A stretch of DNA of 64,000 bases, from positions 42,525,534-42,589,533 of the forward strand of contig NC_041009.1 of the NCBI RefSeq assembly GCF_004193775.1, written 5' to 3'. Below are positions 25,517-38,915 of this stretch, piece after piece. Position 1 is the stretch's first letter, and each line of letters opens with the position of its first letter. The DNA is from Glycine soja. Its lineage: Eukaryota; Streptophyta; Magnoliopsida; Fabales; Fabaceae. Below the pieces are notes generated by a model that was given only the letters and a program-made list of their open reading frames with translations, was not told the origin of the DNA and ran no database searches. The translations under genes and the position numbers were made by a program.

Positions 25517-26192
25517 TACAGAAAAGTTTGACAAATTACATTCAATCCCAATAGCAAGAGGATTAGCTACTCATGGTAGTGAGAGCGATCTTAAACAATC
25601 AATGAACGACAAAAAGACTTGAAAAATGATCGTTCGTCCCTCGATTCTTGATCATTGCACTTTCTCATGTGAAGTTATCTATTCTTTAAGCTTTGTTTTT
25701 CTCTCTCTGGTATCCTCTCTCTGCTCCCCTATCCCTCTCCTCTTTCTATTTATACAAGTAAAGGAGGTACAAAAACGAGGCAATCCATTTAGCGGATCAA
25801 GATTTCACTTAGTGGAACAAGATTCTTCAGCATGAAGGAAACTCATAATTTAGCTCAGCATATTCATTATCTTCACTTCCTCCCATTCTACCTCCAATCT
25901 AAGCTAAATTACATTTTGCTCGGCGGATTCAACCTGGATGAGTTTTCCTATTTTTTGGCCTTATTCCACCGAGCTAAAATTGATTAGCTTGGCGGATTTC
26001 ATCTAGACTTAGCACTTCTATCTTTCATGCATCCAAAAACAGAGATTTCTCATAAAAATGCTTTTCAACTCTTCCACATACAAAAATACTTTAAAATACC
26101 TATCTATAGGGATTTTTACAAGGGTATTCTTTTAAAACTCAAGAAATAAGTGTCATGAAAGAAATATTAACACATAAAATTGACACTTATCA
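24835..26192. mobile_element. Probable solo or truncated LTR, Gypsy-like
   Basis: The block has no coding frame but looks like an LTR. Near its left end is GGTAAGTGGATTGTTGTATCC followed by ACAGAGATTGATA (split here), a phrase shared by many plant Gypsy LTRs. A CT-rich, TATA-bearing segment (CTATTTATACAAG near 25747) lies in the middle. The right end is GACACTTATCA, a usual CA terminus. The left boundary is uncertain because no matching TG...GATAAGTGTC end or target duplication is clear. A TA run sits at about 25486-25510. Confidence 0.4.
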
Positions 26193-26616
26193 GTTGACAA
26201 ATTATAACTACAATTAATCTTAAAATATATCACTATAAGTTACTGACATACTTAAAAACAAGTGAATGTATATATAAAAACAATTGAATGTATATAGATT
26301 TTTACAAGGATATCCTTGATATTTTGTTTTAGTCAACTTAATATATATTTTTTATTTTAGTCCTTATAATATTTTGTTCATTTTGCATGTATTAGTTCCT
26401 TTAAAAAATATTTGATAGGAACTAATAACAAATGATCTATATATTTTAGTGACAAAAACAAAAAAAAAGGTATATTAGAAGACTAAAGCAGAATAACAAG
26501 GATCAAAAATAAATTTTTTGTTTCAAAATTAAAGACTCAATGCAAAGAAAAAAATTATTAGGAACCTAGCTAAATCAAAATTCATTAATTTATCAATGAC
26601 TTAAACCATATTTAAG

Positions 26617-26618
<2 letters not shown>

Positions 26619-26671
<53 letters not shown>
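26619..26671. repeat. (TA)n microsatellite
   Basis: A pure AT run of about 53 bases in the AT-rich spacer 26193-27924, where I see no gene. Confidence 0.97.
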
Positions 26672-26676
<5 letters not shown>

Positions 26677-27924
26677 TGTTTTAATTAACAAAATAAGAAA
26701 CACAAACAAAAACTCAAATTACAAATGAAATAAAACTAAATGTTAGTATATCAATAAAGAAAAAAAATATAAGTTTTAATATAAAAATGATATTATTTCA
26801 TAGAAGGTTTTCATCAAGAGACAAAACATCAAATTAGATTAAATTATAAATATAAAATTAATATTTTAAAAATATATGCGTAAATTAATTTTATAAAAAA
26901 TGTGATAGATTTCTCCAAAGATTTATTCAAATATGATCAAACTCAATCGAGATGAGAATGATTTTTTATAAGATGAAAATGAATTTAAAAAATATAAATT
27001 TGTCTCTATTAATTTATCCCGCATTCGGTGGGGATATGGATGGGAACAGAGAGTAAAACTTATCCATGATTCCATATCCCATTGTCATGCTGGCGTTATA
27101 CATGGATATTTATGTTATATAATTTAAAAAAAAATTGAATGATAAATAAAAATATAAGAATAAATTAAATAAAAAATTGTGATATAATTTTTTAGATTTA
27201 TCAAAAATTTATTTATTTAACGTAAAAAATTATATAAACAAACAACGATTAATATAAAGTGATAATGATTTATATCCATTAACCAAATAGTTTAAAATTT
27301 GAGTCTTGATTGACCTTTGTGTATGGAATAAGTCTTATTGGAAGAAAAAATACTAATCTTGTATACACTTATGATCCCCACTTTGTATTACATTCTTTTT
27401 TTTATAATATATATTTATATTTTAAATACTTAAATATAAAAGAATCATAATTTTTGTTTTTAAATATCTGGCTAAAGTACTTCTAAAAAACGAGTTAACA
27501 AATCATTCCGGCGGTGTGCTAGTGTACACCCACTTAACCCAATACAATATCCAATAATTATCCGTGCTTAATAACACCATATAGACAACAATGTTGGTCA
27601 TTGACTATAACAAAATTAACAATGTGCTTAGTCCAAATATACATATTACAACCTGCCTTTGAAGTGCCGTCACAAGTTTGCAACAGTCACCAATGTAGTC
27701 TCTGGCCAAGTAATGCGATAACAACATTTCAAGATCACAATTTAGGCAAAGGAACAATAGACACTACAACAATAAATGCAATTTTAAATTTATTCCACTC
27801 TATCATTCATATGGAAGAAATATTTTGATCCCTCTTGTTACCTTCTTCCATCATTCCCAATTGCCATAATGTGTTCAGATGGGAATTGAATGTCAAATAA
27901 TTAACATAAGCCATAAGGATAAAC

Positions 27925-30812
27925 CTATTCATGTTTCTTCCCTTTTCCCTTGGGGATTTTGCTGAGCACACTAGCATCCAAATTTCGATATTGATTTTGC
28001 ATCTGACCAAAGACCTTGTATACAAAGTTGTCAACTTCATCCTCATACTTCTCATAGAGAACTGGAAGTGTATGTGCTGCAACAAAACCTTAGAGCAAAA
28101 AAAATTGTCTCAGCAATCAAGTATAACATGAACAGAAAAATGGAAGTGGAGAAACATCATTGGAACTCCAAAAAGGTGTCATGTGAATGTTATGCAGAAC
28201 TAGATCCACAAAACAATATACATGAACTTTGGCCTATATTTGTTTATAAACCAGACTCAGTTCTTGTCTTGAAATGGCATATATATTATCAGAAAGCACT
28301 GACTTAACTAGGTGTGCTTTTGTTGTAGTTCACCATGTTAGCATTAAAATTCCTTCACCCCTGCCTCTTACCTCAAATATATCTCAACCTGTTTCCCATC
28401 ACACACAGTGGTGATGCAGATTCATTTTACTGTTTATGCTAGCTGTTTCAATCTTCTCTACTTTTCATCATGGATTTAATTAAGGCTGTATTTTAGTGTT
28501 ATACAATTTCAACTGCTTAAGTTTTGTGGAGAAAAATATTTCATAGGGTTAGTTGAAACATAAAAGTATACTTTTTCGAACTTGAAGACTATACTGTGGG
28601 ATTTAAGGGAGCTCAAATATATTCAACTTACCCCTATGACTGGAGAGGTCATTTCAACAACTAGAAACTATGACAGCTAAGTCACAAGGCAGTAATCTTA
28701 ATCTTAATAATACAAGCAAAAATGTGCGACAATGTATGAATCAAAAGAATAGTGGATCTATCAAAGGAAGCAGGTCTCTCACCAATATAGATGACAGATA
28801 TAAAATTGCACCAGCTCCCGATCACAGCACCAGCAAACAGACATCCAACAACCTGGGGAAGTTTTGACCATTGATCACAAATTTAATGGAAAAATACATG
28901 TAGAAATAAATTTGTTTACGGTGCGTAAATATTTAAAAAAAACAAGCTGCAAATGGTAGAGGGTACTCTATCATGGCTATGAATTCAAGATACGTAACCC
29001 ATTCATATTGTTAATTTGTTATGTAAATATGATACACTGAATCAAGAAAATCAACAAATCTATTTATTTATGCATCCCCCCTCCCCCCCCCCCCCCCTCC
29101 CCAAACCCAAATTCTAGTGGTCTTCAGTATTTTTTCCCCCTCACACTTCCCTATTTGGTTCCAACTTCAGTCTCCTTGAAAACTATTGTTCACATCCCTG
29201 TTGACAATAATAAGACATAAAGAGACATTACCACAACACACAAATATAGACGGCTTAAGGGAAATTACTACTGCCGCATAAGGTCTAGTTTACACAAAAA
29301 TACAACCTCAAGCAACTTATCTTTTTTTCTATATGGCATTAGTTACTTAGAGTTCTTGTTAACTCTAAATGCTAGCAAAATTTTATGCCTTAAAAATAGA
29401 GTGAGACTACAATGAAAAGTCCTGACTCCTGACTGAATTTTTTTTTTTTTTTTGCACAGCAAAAATCAAGTAGTATTATATACAAATCAGTACTAGAGGT
29501 ACTGAGAAAAACAGCATATGTTTACAATGGTAAGACTATGCCAAACCCCACTACATTAGAACAAAATACCCAGCAGTTGAAGAAAAAGAAAAACAATAAC
29601 CCCTAGGACAGTTCCTCCTACAGGCTACTAGACCATTGGTTAAAATGAATAAGAAAATCTTTGTCTATTCCTTTTAACCAAGACCAAGTATGGAATAGAG
29701 CTTCGTCCATGACTTTTACAAAAGCATTCTTAATTGACTCTAAAGTGACTACTATTTTGTTGATGTGGAATGGAAGATCCTGTGATGGATGCCAACAGCC
29801 TAAATATGGTGAGAATCTATGGAATATAATGCTATAATGGAATCACAGAGCATTTCATAAGTGTTATCAACATTAGACCAATATAGAGCCTACCAGATAA
29901 GAAAAAAACATACAAGCATATTCCATGATCATTGACAACTATAAATAATGTGACTATTTAAAAAGTATGTAGAAAACTTAAAAGTAAAAGGAATCAATTG
30001 AAAAACAAGCACTGACACAACACACGGGTGTCAAAAACTAAAGAATGTTTTGGGCTTGAGTTTGAATGATAAATGACAATATCAAAGTATATGAACATAA
30101 ATGTAAACATACAATAAGAAACTGCTTCAAGTTTCCTCCGCAAGCAGCATCTTGAAGAAACCTCAAGCCCATGTTAACCTTACCACCAACCACAGTTGCA
30201 ATGTTCAGAAAGAGTTCTTCTGGGAGAACAAGACGGGGTACATTAGATGGTGAACTGTCAACATAAAGAACAAATCATACTTAATTAAATCTGTAATGTT
30301 GAGTAACACATCCACATAAATTGAGGAAAATAAAAAGATGTAAGGATGCATGAATAACCTGTTAAACATGCTGGAAGCATTTGACCATAGAAACTGTGCA
30401 AGCATGACAAGAACCAAACCAAAGCATAAGATAGTAAGAAAGTTGTAATTAAGCCATTCGAAAAGCACCCATGCAATCGTTGCACATGCTAAAACACTAG
30501 CAGAAATCTTCTTGTTCCTCCATAACAAGACATCCGCAGCTATGACATTCAAAGGCAGACAAAAAAAAATGATTTATATGGGTTTAATTTATGCAAATAC
30601 TGTACATATTACATTAAATTGACTACAAATACCATACATTTTCCACCCCCTAAAACGTGGTGCACAGGTTTCTGGCGTCCAAACAGTCTATTGATCTGAG
30701 AACTCACTGAGTCTGACTTATCATCCTCAAAGAATGATACAGATTTTTTCTTATCAACAAATGTGTCCACAAGGTTTTCAATAAGGTTCTCAGCTGTGGT
30801 TTTCTCAGACAT
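27925..30812 (-). CDS. RTNLB8: Reticulon-like protein, RTNLB8 type
   Basis: An ER membrane-shaping protein that inserts hairpin-like hydrophobic segments into tubular ER. Coding exons on the minus strand are 30812-30638, 30539-30359, 30254-30113, 28852-28783 and 28088-27925. They join in phase to 243 residues, about the length of the Arabidopsis RTNLB8 group. The N-terminus is cytosolic (residues 1-50, KSVSFFED, RLFGRQKPVHHVLGGGK). The reticulon domain starts at about 59 (SADVLLWRNKKISASVL). There are two long hydrophobic stretches, roughly 72-115 and 160-195. Then come AAHTLPVLYEKYEDEVD and the basic tail KIPKGKGKKHE. Intron 3 holds a LINE relic. A possible ATG 36 bases upstream in the same frame lies in the leader intron, so I start at the ATG at 30812. 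Confidence 0.95.
29438..29900 (-). mobile_element. 5'-truncated LINE in RTNLB intron 3
   Basis: On the minus strand the insert ends in an A-tail of about 17 bases (T run at 29440-29455). It is preceded by a LINE-like 3' UTR with a run TAGTACTGATTTGTATATAA. Upstream, the frame reads EALFHTWSWLKGIDKDF and HFNQWSS, the typical last residues of legume LINE polyproteins. Stops occur further upstream. Transcription of the LINE sense strand matches that of the host gene. Confidence 0.7.
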
Positions 30813-31996
30813 CGTTCCTGTGCTACCAAGAACCATAAAGAACATTTATCAGAGATTGTACAAGATAGCTCTTGTTCAAAACATAAGTGTGTCATTATTA
30901 ATATAACATCTGAGCAAACCAACGCATAATGTAAGGCTCACCTTTTTTTTCTGAGCCATAACATAAGTGACCATATTGCTAACTTCAAATTAAAATTTCA
31001 TAAATTAATGCTACTGTTACAACCATCCAAAACAATATATATATATATATATATCTTGTAGGTCACAGACGAAACATATCAAGCAAATAATTAATTTAAT
31101 CTTTCTGCATTTAGAGTTCATCAAGTTTGCCACATTGCAGTCATTGAGTGCTAGGCTCGCTAGGCTCATTTTGTAATCAATACTGGTGGATCTTAAGTTC
31201 TTGGTGTCTCCAGTAGAAAATTGAGTTTCTCAATTCTCAGGTAATTTTTTTTTCACCCTTGGCTTTTGCATTTTTTGTTAGATATTGCAGTTGTTACTTG
31301 TTTTCCATGCAACAGCTGAAGCACTTGGATTGATTTAGTTCTGCACATGACATCAAAGCCTCTTTGACCAATACTAGGTCAGCATTTCATTCTTTTCGGC
31401 CCCCATTCTGCAAATCAAAGCTTAAATTCCTTTGTCATAACACAGCAGAGCCCTTTAAAGCCAGTAACTCCTTTTGCCTTCAAATCCTAACACTACACTT
31501 CTTTCAGAACTCCTCAAGATTAAAATTCACTGTATTTCCCAATTCTACACTACAAGCCTTAAATCCCTCTGTGATAACAGAGCCCTTCAAAGCCTTAACA
31601 AACTAATATTGACCGATAAAAAAAATCATAATCAAACTACTGAAATTAAAAATAAAATAAATCAGAAAAGAACTCGCTTCTGCATATATATAATCGGGAA
31701 AGCAAAAAGGAAAAAGGAAAAGGGGTACAGATTCTTTTTTTGTCCAGAGATATCAAGAACTTTTGACATATGGCATAACAGAGATAAAAGAAAAATGAAA
31801 TCAAATTTTATGCTCCATCATTCACCTACAAACAAAAGATTCCTTCCACCAAATTCCCACAAAGTAAAAAACTCTCTACACAAACAGAAACCACCACACT
31901 TGAATTTAACCCACCAAGTAAAAGAGATAGACAACAACAACAATTCATAGAAGAAAGAACAAAATTCAGCATCATAAGCAAACAAAATTCACTAAC

Positions 31997-32075
31997 CAGA
32001 ATAAGCAGAGGGAACTTGAAACAAAGGGAGAGGCAGAGAGAGAAATAGAACTAATATGGGATGGTTTTTTATGGC
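31997..32075 (-). other. Probable 5' UTR exon of the RTNLB gene
   Basis: On the minus strand a CT-rich leader ends in TTATTCTG|GTTAGTG at 31997/31996. The matching acceptor is CTTGGTAGCACAG before the ATG exon (about 30818). This gives a leader intron of about 1.2 kb. The intron contains a TA run near 31028-31053 and frames without known features. Confidence 0.5.
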
Positions 32076-32079
32076 ATCA

Positions 32080-35000
32080 AAAGTTCACCCTAAGACCAGC
32101 AAGAAGCATGCCAAAAGAGCTTAATAACTGAACTCACCAACTTGCAACTAGTCAACTAACAACCACCCCACATCATATGTTTCTCCTTTTATATGTATTT
32201 AATTTTGATTTTGATTTGGTTTTGGATTCTGATTTTAATGGAAAACCTTCGAGACTTTTGCTCTAGAGAAATTATGCAATAAGCATGGAAATGGAAGATA
32301 AGACGTGATGGCTAAAAACAAAAACAAATAATGTCATACAAGATATTATAAAAAATTGTTGTATAAAAAAATAATACAAGTCTTTTATTGAAATGACCTG
32401 AAAAAACTATGCAACTAAAACTTAAGGGTAATATAATTTCTATATCTTTTTGTTTTAAAAAAATAACTTTTACATCTTCGGTGCCAACCTTTTTTTACAG
32501 ATTTACCTTTTTAATAGAATAATGATAAATGTAAATATCTACAATTCTACATAACTTAATTGACAATTGTATTTTTCTTTATCTCTATTTTTGTCGCATT
32601 ATATTTATATTATTCATTAAATCTTTATTTTTGTGTCTTTTTTATCTCTTTTTCTCTTTAGGTGTGTAGATTAAATTTGAGTGTCTATCATTTTTGTTTT
32701 TCATATATTAATGTATCATCCACCTATAATACGATAAAATTAAAACAAATAAATATAAATATACTAAATAAAATATTTTCGTAAAAAATAATAAAATATA
32801 CTTTTATGAAAAAGACAATCTTTTTATAAATCGACACAAGTTAATAAAGTATAAGAATATTAATAATTATAACACACTTAATAAAAAATAATTTATAATC
32901 ATTAATTTCTTTAAAATAAGTATTTCATATCATATTTTAATATAAAATTTTGTAACATGATCTTTAATATTCTATCATGCATAATTTGTTTTTGTAAAAA
33001 AATCACTTATATGATAAACAAAGTTTATTAATGAGTTCTTTTATTTTATAAATTATGCATATAGGTTAAAGAAATACAACTTATTCACAATCCAAAGAGG
33101 AAATAGCTGCAACTTATGAAACTCATTTTGACTAACTTCACCCACTTTGGATTGTGAATTGCCCTATGAGTTCCATGGTCGATTTCTCATTCTCACCAGA
33201 AAAAAGTTAAAAAATATTGTGTCTTATATCCTTTTGGCAAGGACATCATATGATCCACCCATTATGGATATAGCTTCTTGTACATAGGTCTCTCTATTGG
33301 CTTCAACTAAATGCTAAAATACTTCTTCATGGTTTTGATTACCAGCTTTGGATCAATCAAAGGCATCAGAGTGGTTTTCAGTGGCTAATAACTTATATGA
33401 CCCACAATATTTGCCCCCAAGCCTGCATCATTGTTGACATAAGAGACTTCTCTATTAGCGATGCCCTAGTCACAACCTAATTAATCCATCCTAAAGGAGG
33501 TAAAAAGGGTGTCATATGAGGTAAGTCGGTCTAACCAATGGCATATGTTGGTGTGTTGGCTAGTCCTACCTATGGAGGAAAAAAATCGGTTAGCATAATC
33601 ATTTTACACCTGCTTGTCCCCCAAGGGTAGAACAACATATTACTAACATTAGCAGACACATAACTCATATTGGCTACCAAAGGTCTAAGGAAAACCCTAC
33701 CTGGGTGCCCATCAGTTAGATTTTATTAAACATCCCTACCGTAGTTGTATTCGATTGAGTTGCCTGCTATGTAGGCATAAAAGCCATATTCGATTGGACC
33801 GAAGATGTTTATCGTGACTGAATTGGCCTAGTTAGATGTGGAGAATCAAGATGAATTACCTAATTCGACACTTCATGATTTTGTCGGGCATAAATGTGTG
33901 TCTTCAAGATTCAATCCATCATGTTATCAATTTTAGTAAATAGTTATTCTTTATTTTATTATCATATTTATTGTTTTATTAAATTGTTAATTTGATAGAT
34001 CCATGATAAAAATTAGAGACTTATTATCATGATAGAAATTATGATAATGAGAAACAAGTCTTTATAACTTTACTCTAAATTATTTTTTATCGTAGGATTA
34101 GTGTGAATATGACTTCAATAATATGGATAAATCAATATATATCTAATGATCTTTATTGGATAAAGATTATGCATATATAAATGATGTATATATGGATGTC
34201 ATTATTGAACTGACCCAATCGAGAATTCTTAATAGTTAACATTACCTTGATGTATCAATAGAAAGTTTTCAAGAAGAAATATAGTAGTTTCATTTGACCT
34301 AAGATTATCATAGTAATTAACAAGTTATTTGTTATATTTTAATTTCGGACACCTAATGTCTTAGGACACTAGTTGAATGAATATTGAATATGATTAAATA
34401 CTTGTATAATTAATGATTAGTCGAGAATGAATTCATCAACTCTAGGTAACGAGTTTGAACTCTATGATAGAATTAAGACCTTGGTCAGGACAACTGAATG
34501 AAAGAAGCAAAGAATTTCTTAAGTCATTCATTGATTAGATATAATGTATTAAGTTATTAGAGTTTGACAATAATGTTAAACTCTAGAGTTAATCTTAAGC
34601 TGTAAATGATGGAAGAAAATATTACATTATTTTTCTATTGGTTCTTGAAGGTAAAATATCTTACTTCATACTATCTAGACGTTAATGAGTGTTGTTAGAC
34701 ACCTATCTTGATTAGTAAATTAATTATGATTAATTTATTGTTGATTTACTAGTGAACCTATGGGGTCAGACACAAACGAATGTATCCATCTTTGCTAAAG
34801 AAAATAATTTATTTGATAATTAATTTAGAGAATTTAATTTAATCAAATAAATATTTTAGTGAAATATTATTATATTATTTGCTAGCACAAAAAATATAAT
34901 TAATATAAAAATACTATTATTTTATAAATGTGAAAGTTGTCCACAAAATAAGAATAAGATTTTATTAGTAGATATCAGGATCATGTGATTAGTAATTGTA

Positions 35001-35180
35001 ATTAGTATTATTTGATAATTATCTTTGTCTTATGTCATGAAGTTTTTGAGATAAAAAAGATATGTGATAACTTTTATTTTCAAATACAAAAATAAAGAGA
35101 TATGAAATTATTTTAAATAAAATCTCTCCCTTTTTAAATAGGTCCAAATGTATATTTTGAATACAAGATAGATCCTAATT
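32080..35180. other. Intergenic, probably decayed retrotransposon sequence
   Basis: No intact gene. From about 33060 to 35150 the composition is less AT-rich and resembles old LTR-element sequence, for example the phrase GAACCTATGGGGTCAGACAC near 34753, common in plant LTR-like repeats. I could not assign a clear family or edges. Confidence 0.3.
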
Positions 35181-35384
35181 TTTTGCTCTTGGAAACACTT
35201 TTATGTAACTATCATATTGCTAAGCACTTATTATTGCCAACATTCACTTTCATTGCTTCCAATTCCTTAGATGGTTGCATTTCATTTTGTACCATAGGTT
35301 TGACTATTTTGACTAATTGCCTAGATAATTGGTACATTATGTCATGTATCCCAAGGTCTATCTGTTGTTGTATGAACAAAGTAG

Positions 35385-35680
35385 TCATAATTGTGGGAGT
35401 TGGTTAGGCATAGAACCAATAAACACTGCAATGCCAATTAATGGATTAGGTAGTGCTGTTGTTATAGGACTTATCATTAAAGAAGTAGGCATCCTTAATG
35501 AACTCTCTTCCTGTTTCAAACCATTCTTCTTCTTGACTTGTTGATCCATCTCACGTATAATAGTCTTACCAGAACGCAAATGCAAAGATTGGCATAAGTC
35601 CGCCTATGATTCAAACTGTTCAATCAATTCATCTACTCTAGTTTTATTGGGTGTGTCAATTTTATTGTTGTGTTAAATAA
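35385..35680 (-). pseudogene. Gag-like relic of an LTR retrotransposon
   Basis: The minus-strand frame reads NKTRVDELIEQFES, a stop, then ADLCQSLHLRSGKTI and IREMDQQVKKKNGLKQEESS. The LHLRSGKTI block is frequent in plant Gypsy gag polyproteins just before the protease region. The frame is short and broken, and no protease or polymerase follows. Confidence 0.4.
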
Positions 35681-36308
35681 CAAGACTAGCCAAATGTGTT
35701 TCTGCTCACTTTTGCTCCAACATGACTCCAAAATTTGAATCTATGGTCAAGCGATTTGTCTATTGAAAGGAAAAATTTGTCTCTAAACCTTTATGGCTCC
35801 CAAGTTACTCTAGAAAAAACTTGGTTAGAAGTGAATTGTAACATGATTTAGAAAGATATGAGACTAAAAGATAAATGAGAATAACAAGACAAAAAACAAG
35901 TAAATTGGAAGAAAAAATAATCCGAAAAAAGATAATTGTATTGATGGGTTGGTGTGATGTCCCTCCAACTTTTTTTCACACATATTTATACAAAAGATAA
36001 GAAATAACTGACCAAGATCCTAATTTAGAAAAAATAATTGTATTGATTAGTTGGTTTGATGTTCCTCCAACGTTTTTAAACACACATATTTATATAAAAG
36101 ATAAGAAATAATGGACTAAGATCGTGTTTTTCCACATTAGCCCATGCTTCTTAGCTATGATGTTTGCTCCCATCTTTAGGACATGCTCAATTGAGCTTAT
36201 CCAATATGATCATTCCAAGTGTTTCGCACCCATGATAAGCAAAAGTTCTTGCTAACTTTGGTTGACTCTAATTTTGCCAAATCATAATCACTTAACAATA
36301 ATAAATTC

Positions 36309-36890
36309 TGTTAGAACAAAGGATGAAAGTTTGAAAAAAAGAAAGGAAAAAAAAAAGGTTTCAAGTCCCACATCGCTCTGGATAAACACTTGAATAGTGT
36401 TTCACTCCCTATATATAGAGAGTTCATTTCTTCATTTTTCCTTTTCCCAGTTGAGAAGCATTTCCTCAACTTTTCTTTCTCCCGCCCATATTTGAGCCGA
36501 TGCATTTTCGGCAAACTTCTCCCTCTTTCTGTTGCTCTAAAATTTTCGGTTGGCTATAATATTGACTTTTTAAGTCATATTTTCAGTTGACTATAATAGT
36601 GACTTTTCAAGTCATATTTTTTGGTTGACTATTAGAGTGACTTTTCAAATTAGAGTGACTGTTCAAGTCATATTTTTGGGTGGTATTAGAGTGACTTTTC
36701 AAATCATACAAGAGAGTGTAATTCTAGAAAAGGTTCCCTCAGTGCAGTGGAAATCTTATACAGTGAGTTGGGTTGTTTTATCCTGGGACGTTGCACAATT
36801 TTTTTGGCAGTACCACGAAACGTCTCAAAGAAAGCGACATTGTCCATGACTCAACCAGAAATTTTTTTGGTTTGCCATAAACTATATTGT
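36309..36890 (+). mobile_element. Copia-like LTR fragment
   Basis: It starts TGTTAGAACAAAGG, then has AAGTCCCACATCGCT and a TATA segment (CCCTATATATAGAGAG at about 36407). These are standard parts of soybean Copia-type LTRs. The right part carries CAGTGAGTTGGG and TACCACGAAACGTCTC, also LTR-like. A possible gag start follows at 36967 (MLSSSFIESATQ). I do not see a convincing primer-binding site or a second LTR in the window. Confidence 0.5.
36547..36710 (+). repeat. Direct repeats of about 36 bp inside the LTR
   Basis: Four to five imperfect copies of a unit like GTTGACTATAATAGTGACTT followed by TTCAAGTCATATTTT lie in a row (about 36548, 36585, 36623, 36650 and 36678). They sit downstream of the LTR's TATA box, in the likely R/U5 part. 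Confidence 0.8.
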
Positions 36891-36969
36891 TACAACAAAT
36901 TCAAATAATTTAAAATAACTTTTGAATTTGTTTGTCTTTATCACCACCTTTATAATCGGCAACAATGTT

Positions 36970-38785
36970 ATCTTCTAGCTTCATCGAATCGGCTACTCAA
37001 AATAATTTTAGTGATAACAGAACCGGGTTATTACTTTATAAAATCAAAGAAAAGTCATAAAAGATGAAACCACGAAAACCCTAACAATTTATAATATATT
37101 TTTTTTGTTATCCAATCTACTTCTGTTTTTGTTATCTTTCTTGCCATTTGTTAATTTCAATCCTTCAATTAATTAATTAATTACATATAATGCCAAGTAA
37201 AGTCCGCCACACATTTTAGGCTCATTTGAAATTGCTCTTCGCCTGTCACATTCTTAACGAAGCATCAAGTTATTTATTCGTTCATGAAAGAGCAACATAT
37301 AACTTATTAATTCATTTTTTTAAAATAAAGTATCTTTTTATAGTCAAAAAATTATAAAAACTAATTTTCGAAACATAAAGATTATGAAAGTGAATTTTAT
37401 CTTTTTTAATCATTTTTTTTCATACACATAGTCAGAATATCAAATTTCTATCAACATATTTAAGAAATTTAATCATTAATTTATTAATTCATGAAACATC
37501 AGGTTAAAAATTGTTATTACCACGGGGTAGGCCAGAAAGTTTATTCTGGAGGTTTTTTGGATATCTTTTGGGTGGTTATCTTTTTGAGCCTTCTGTACAC
37601 ACTGTTTCTTTGTACATCTTTCCCTGGACCTTTTAAAAAAAAGTTAAAAGTTGTTAATAAAAAATATAACAAGAAGAAATGTTTGTCACGTTATTACTTA
37701 TTAGGATTTTAATATCCATAGGAAATCAGCGTAAATATTCGATGACAGTGATGTATTAGTAGATGATCTTGTTGACTTTATGCCATCACCAGGAAACAAG
37801 TATGGCATCCTATGCCCTAATTCTCATTTGTAAGGTTTGACGTAACATCTATATTCTATACATATATTTAAAATCTGTTCACTCACCATTATAATTTTTC
37901 ATTGACGTTCCATTTGATAGTGTATTATAGATTTTTTTTTTTTCTATCTTTCTCTCTCTTTTTTTTTTTTTTTGAATTTTTCTTTCTGCTGATTTTCACG
38001 GTTTACTAAGCCTGTTGTATCTTTGGGATTTTGATTTGCATGCGATGAAACATTAAATGGTGAATTTGGATTAAAAGTGTAAGTTAGTGGAAAGAAAGAA
38101 AAAAGTCCAGTAGAAATAAAAAGGAAATATATGTTATTTGAAATTTTTTATTAAATTTTGTTTAAATAGGTAGAAAAGTGGATAGGAATAAATAAATAAT
38201 TCTGCAAAATTAAATTTAACTAAAAAATTGAACTTTTTTCTAAATAAATATTGAAGTAAAAAATAATATTTTTAAATTTATATGAATAAAAATTAAAGAA
38301 AAATATTTTACAAGATCCAACATAAAACCTCTTATTTTATAATAACCAAAAATACTTATTTCAAAATTCAAGAAGAATAAAAATAAATTATAAAGCCAAA
38401 TTCATATATTTAAACCACAAAATATAATAACAAAGTTACTAAACAGAAGTGGTCAATATGTTAAAGTTAAATTGAGATGCTATCCAAGTTTGATCATTAA
38501 TAAAAACAATAATAAAATTTTATTTACCTTTCAAACAAATTCCAAATTAATCCATATTCATTTTGCTTGATGAACCGAAAAGATAACACCATAGAATATG
38601 ATCTATACGTATACATGGCATGCACAGGTTTAACTGTTTAAGAGCCATCCTTGCTCACTTAACTTCAAAATTTTATTACTCCATTACTGCCATTCCTCTG
38701 CTTTAGCCGGCTAGCTAGTACGTAGTTTTGTCGTTGTAAAACTTTGTCTCCTTCTGTTACTTAATTGCTTCTCCTCTAAATTAAT
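36970..38785. other. AT-rich intergenic stretch
   Basis: No gene that I can support. It contains long T and CT runs near 37930-37975. A 73-codon frame at 37491-37712 lacks known features. Confidence 0.45.
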
Positions 38786-38790
38786 ATGTC

Positions 38791-38800
38791 TCTATATATA
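38791..38800 (+). promoter_or_regulatory. Candidate TATA box before a 41-codon frame
   Basis: TCTATATATA precedes CCACACGCC about 115 bases upstream of the ATG at 38916. Spacing would allow transcription from about 38825. Confidence 0.4.
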
Positions 38801-38915
38801 TCCACACGCCTTTGCTCTACGAGCTTATAGTTACTACATACTACGTGTAAGCATCAAAGTAACGTACCATCACATTCCCTAAACCTACCTATATATCAAT
38901 CACATTGAATTCAAG

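Noticed and set aside
28597..28616. Match to a miR159/319-like core (GGGATTTAAGGGAGCTC) inside the RTNLB intron
   Set aside because: It has several mismatches to the mature miRNA, and I found no complementary arm nearby to form a hairpin.
30809..30845. Upstream in-frame ATG before the RTNLB start
   Set aside because: It lies before the acceptor (GGTAGCACAG) of the leader intron, and family members start at MSEK/MPEN-like residues.
31141..31160. TCATTGAGTGCTAGG resembling the start of miR397
   Set aside because: Only the first 11 bases fit, and there is no hairpin partner.
31474..31950. 158-codon plus-strand open frame
   Set aside because: It lies antisense in the leader intron of the RTNLB gene, with AT-rich Lys/Asn-heavy composition and no known motif.
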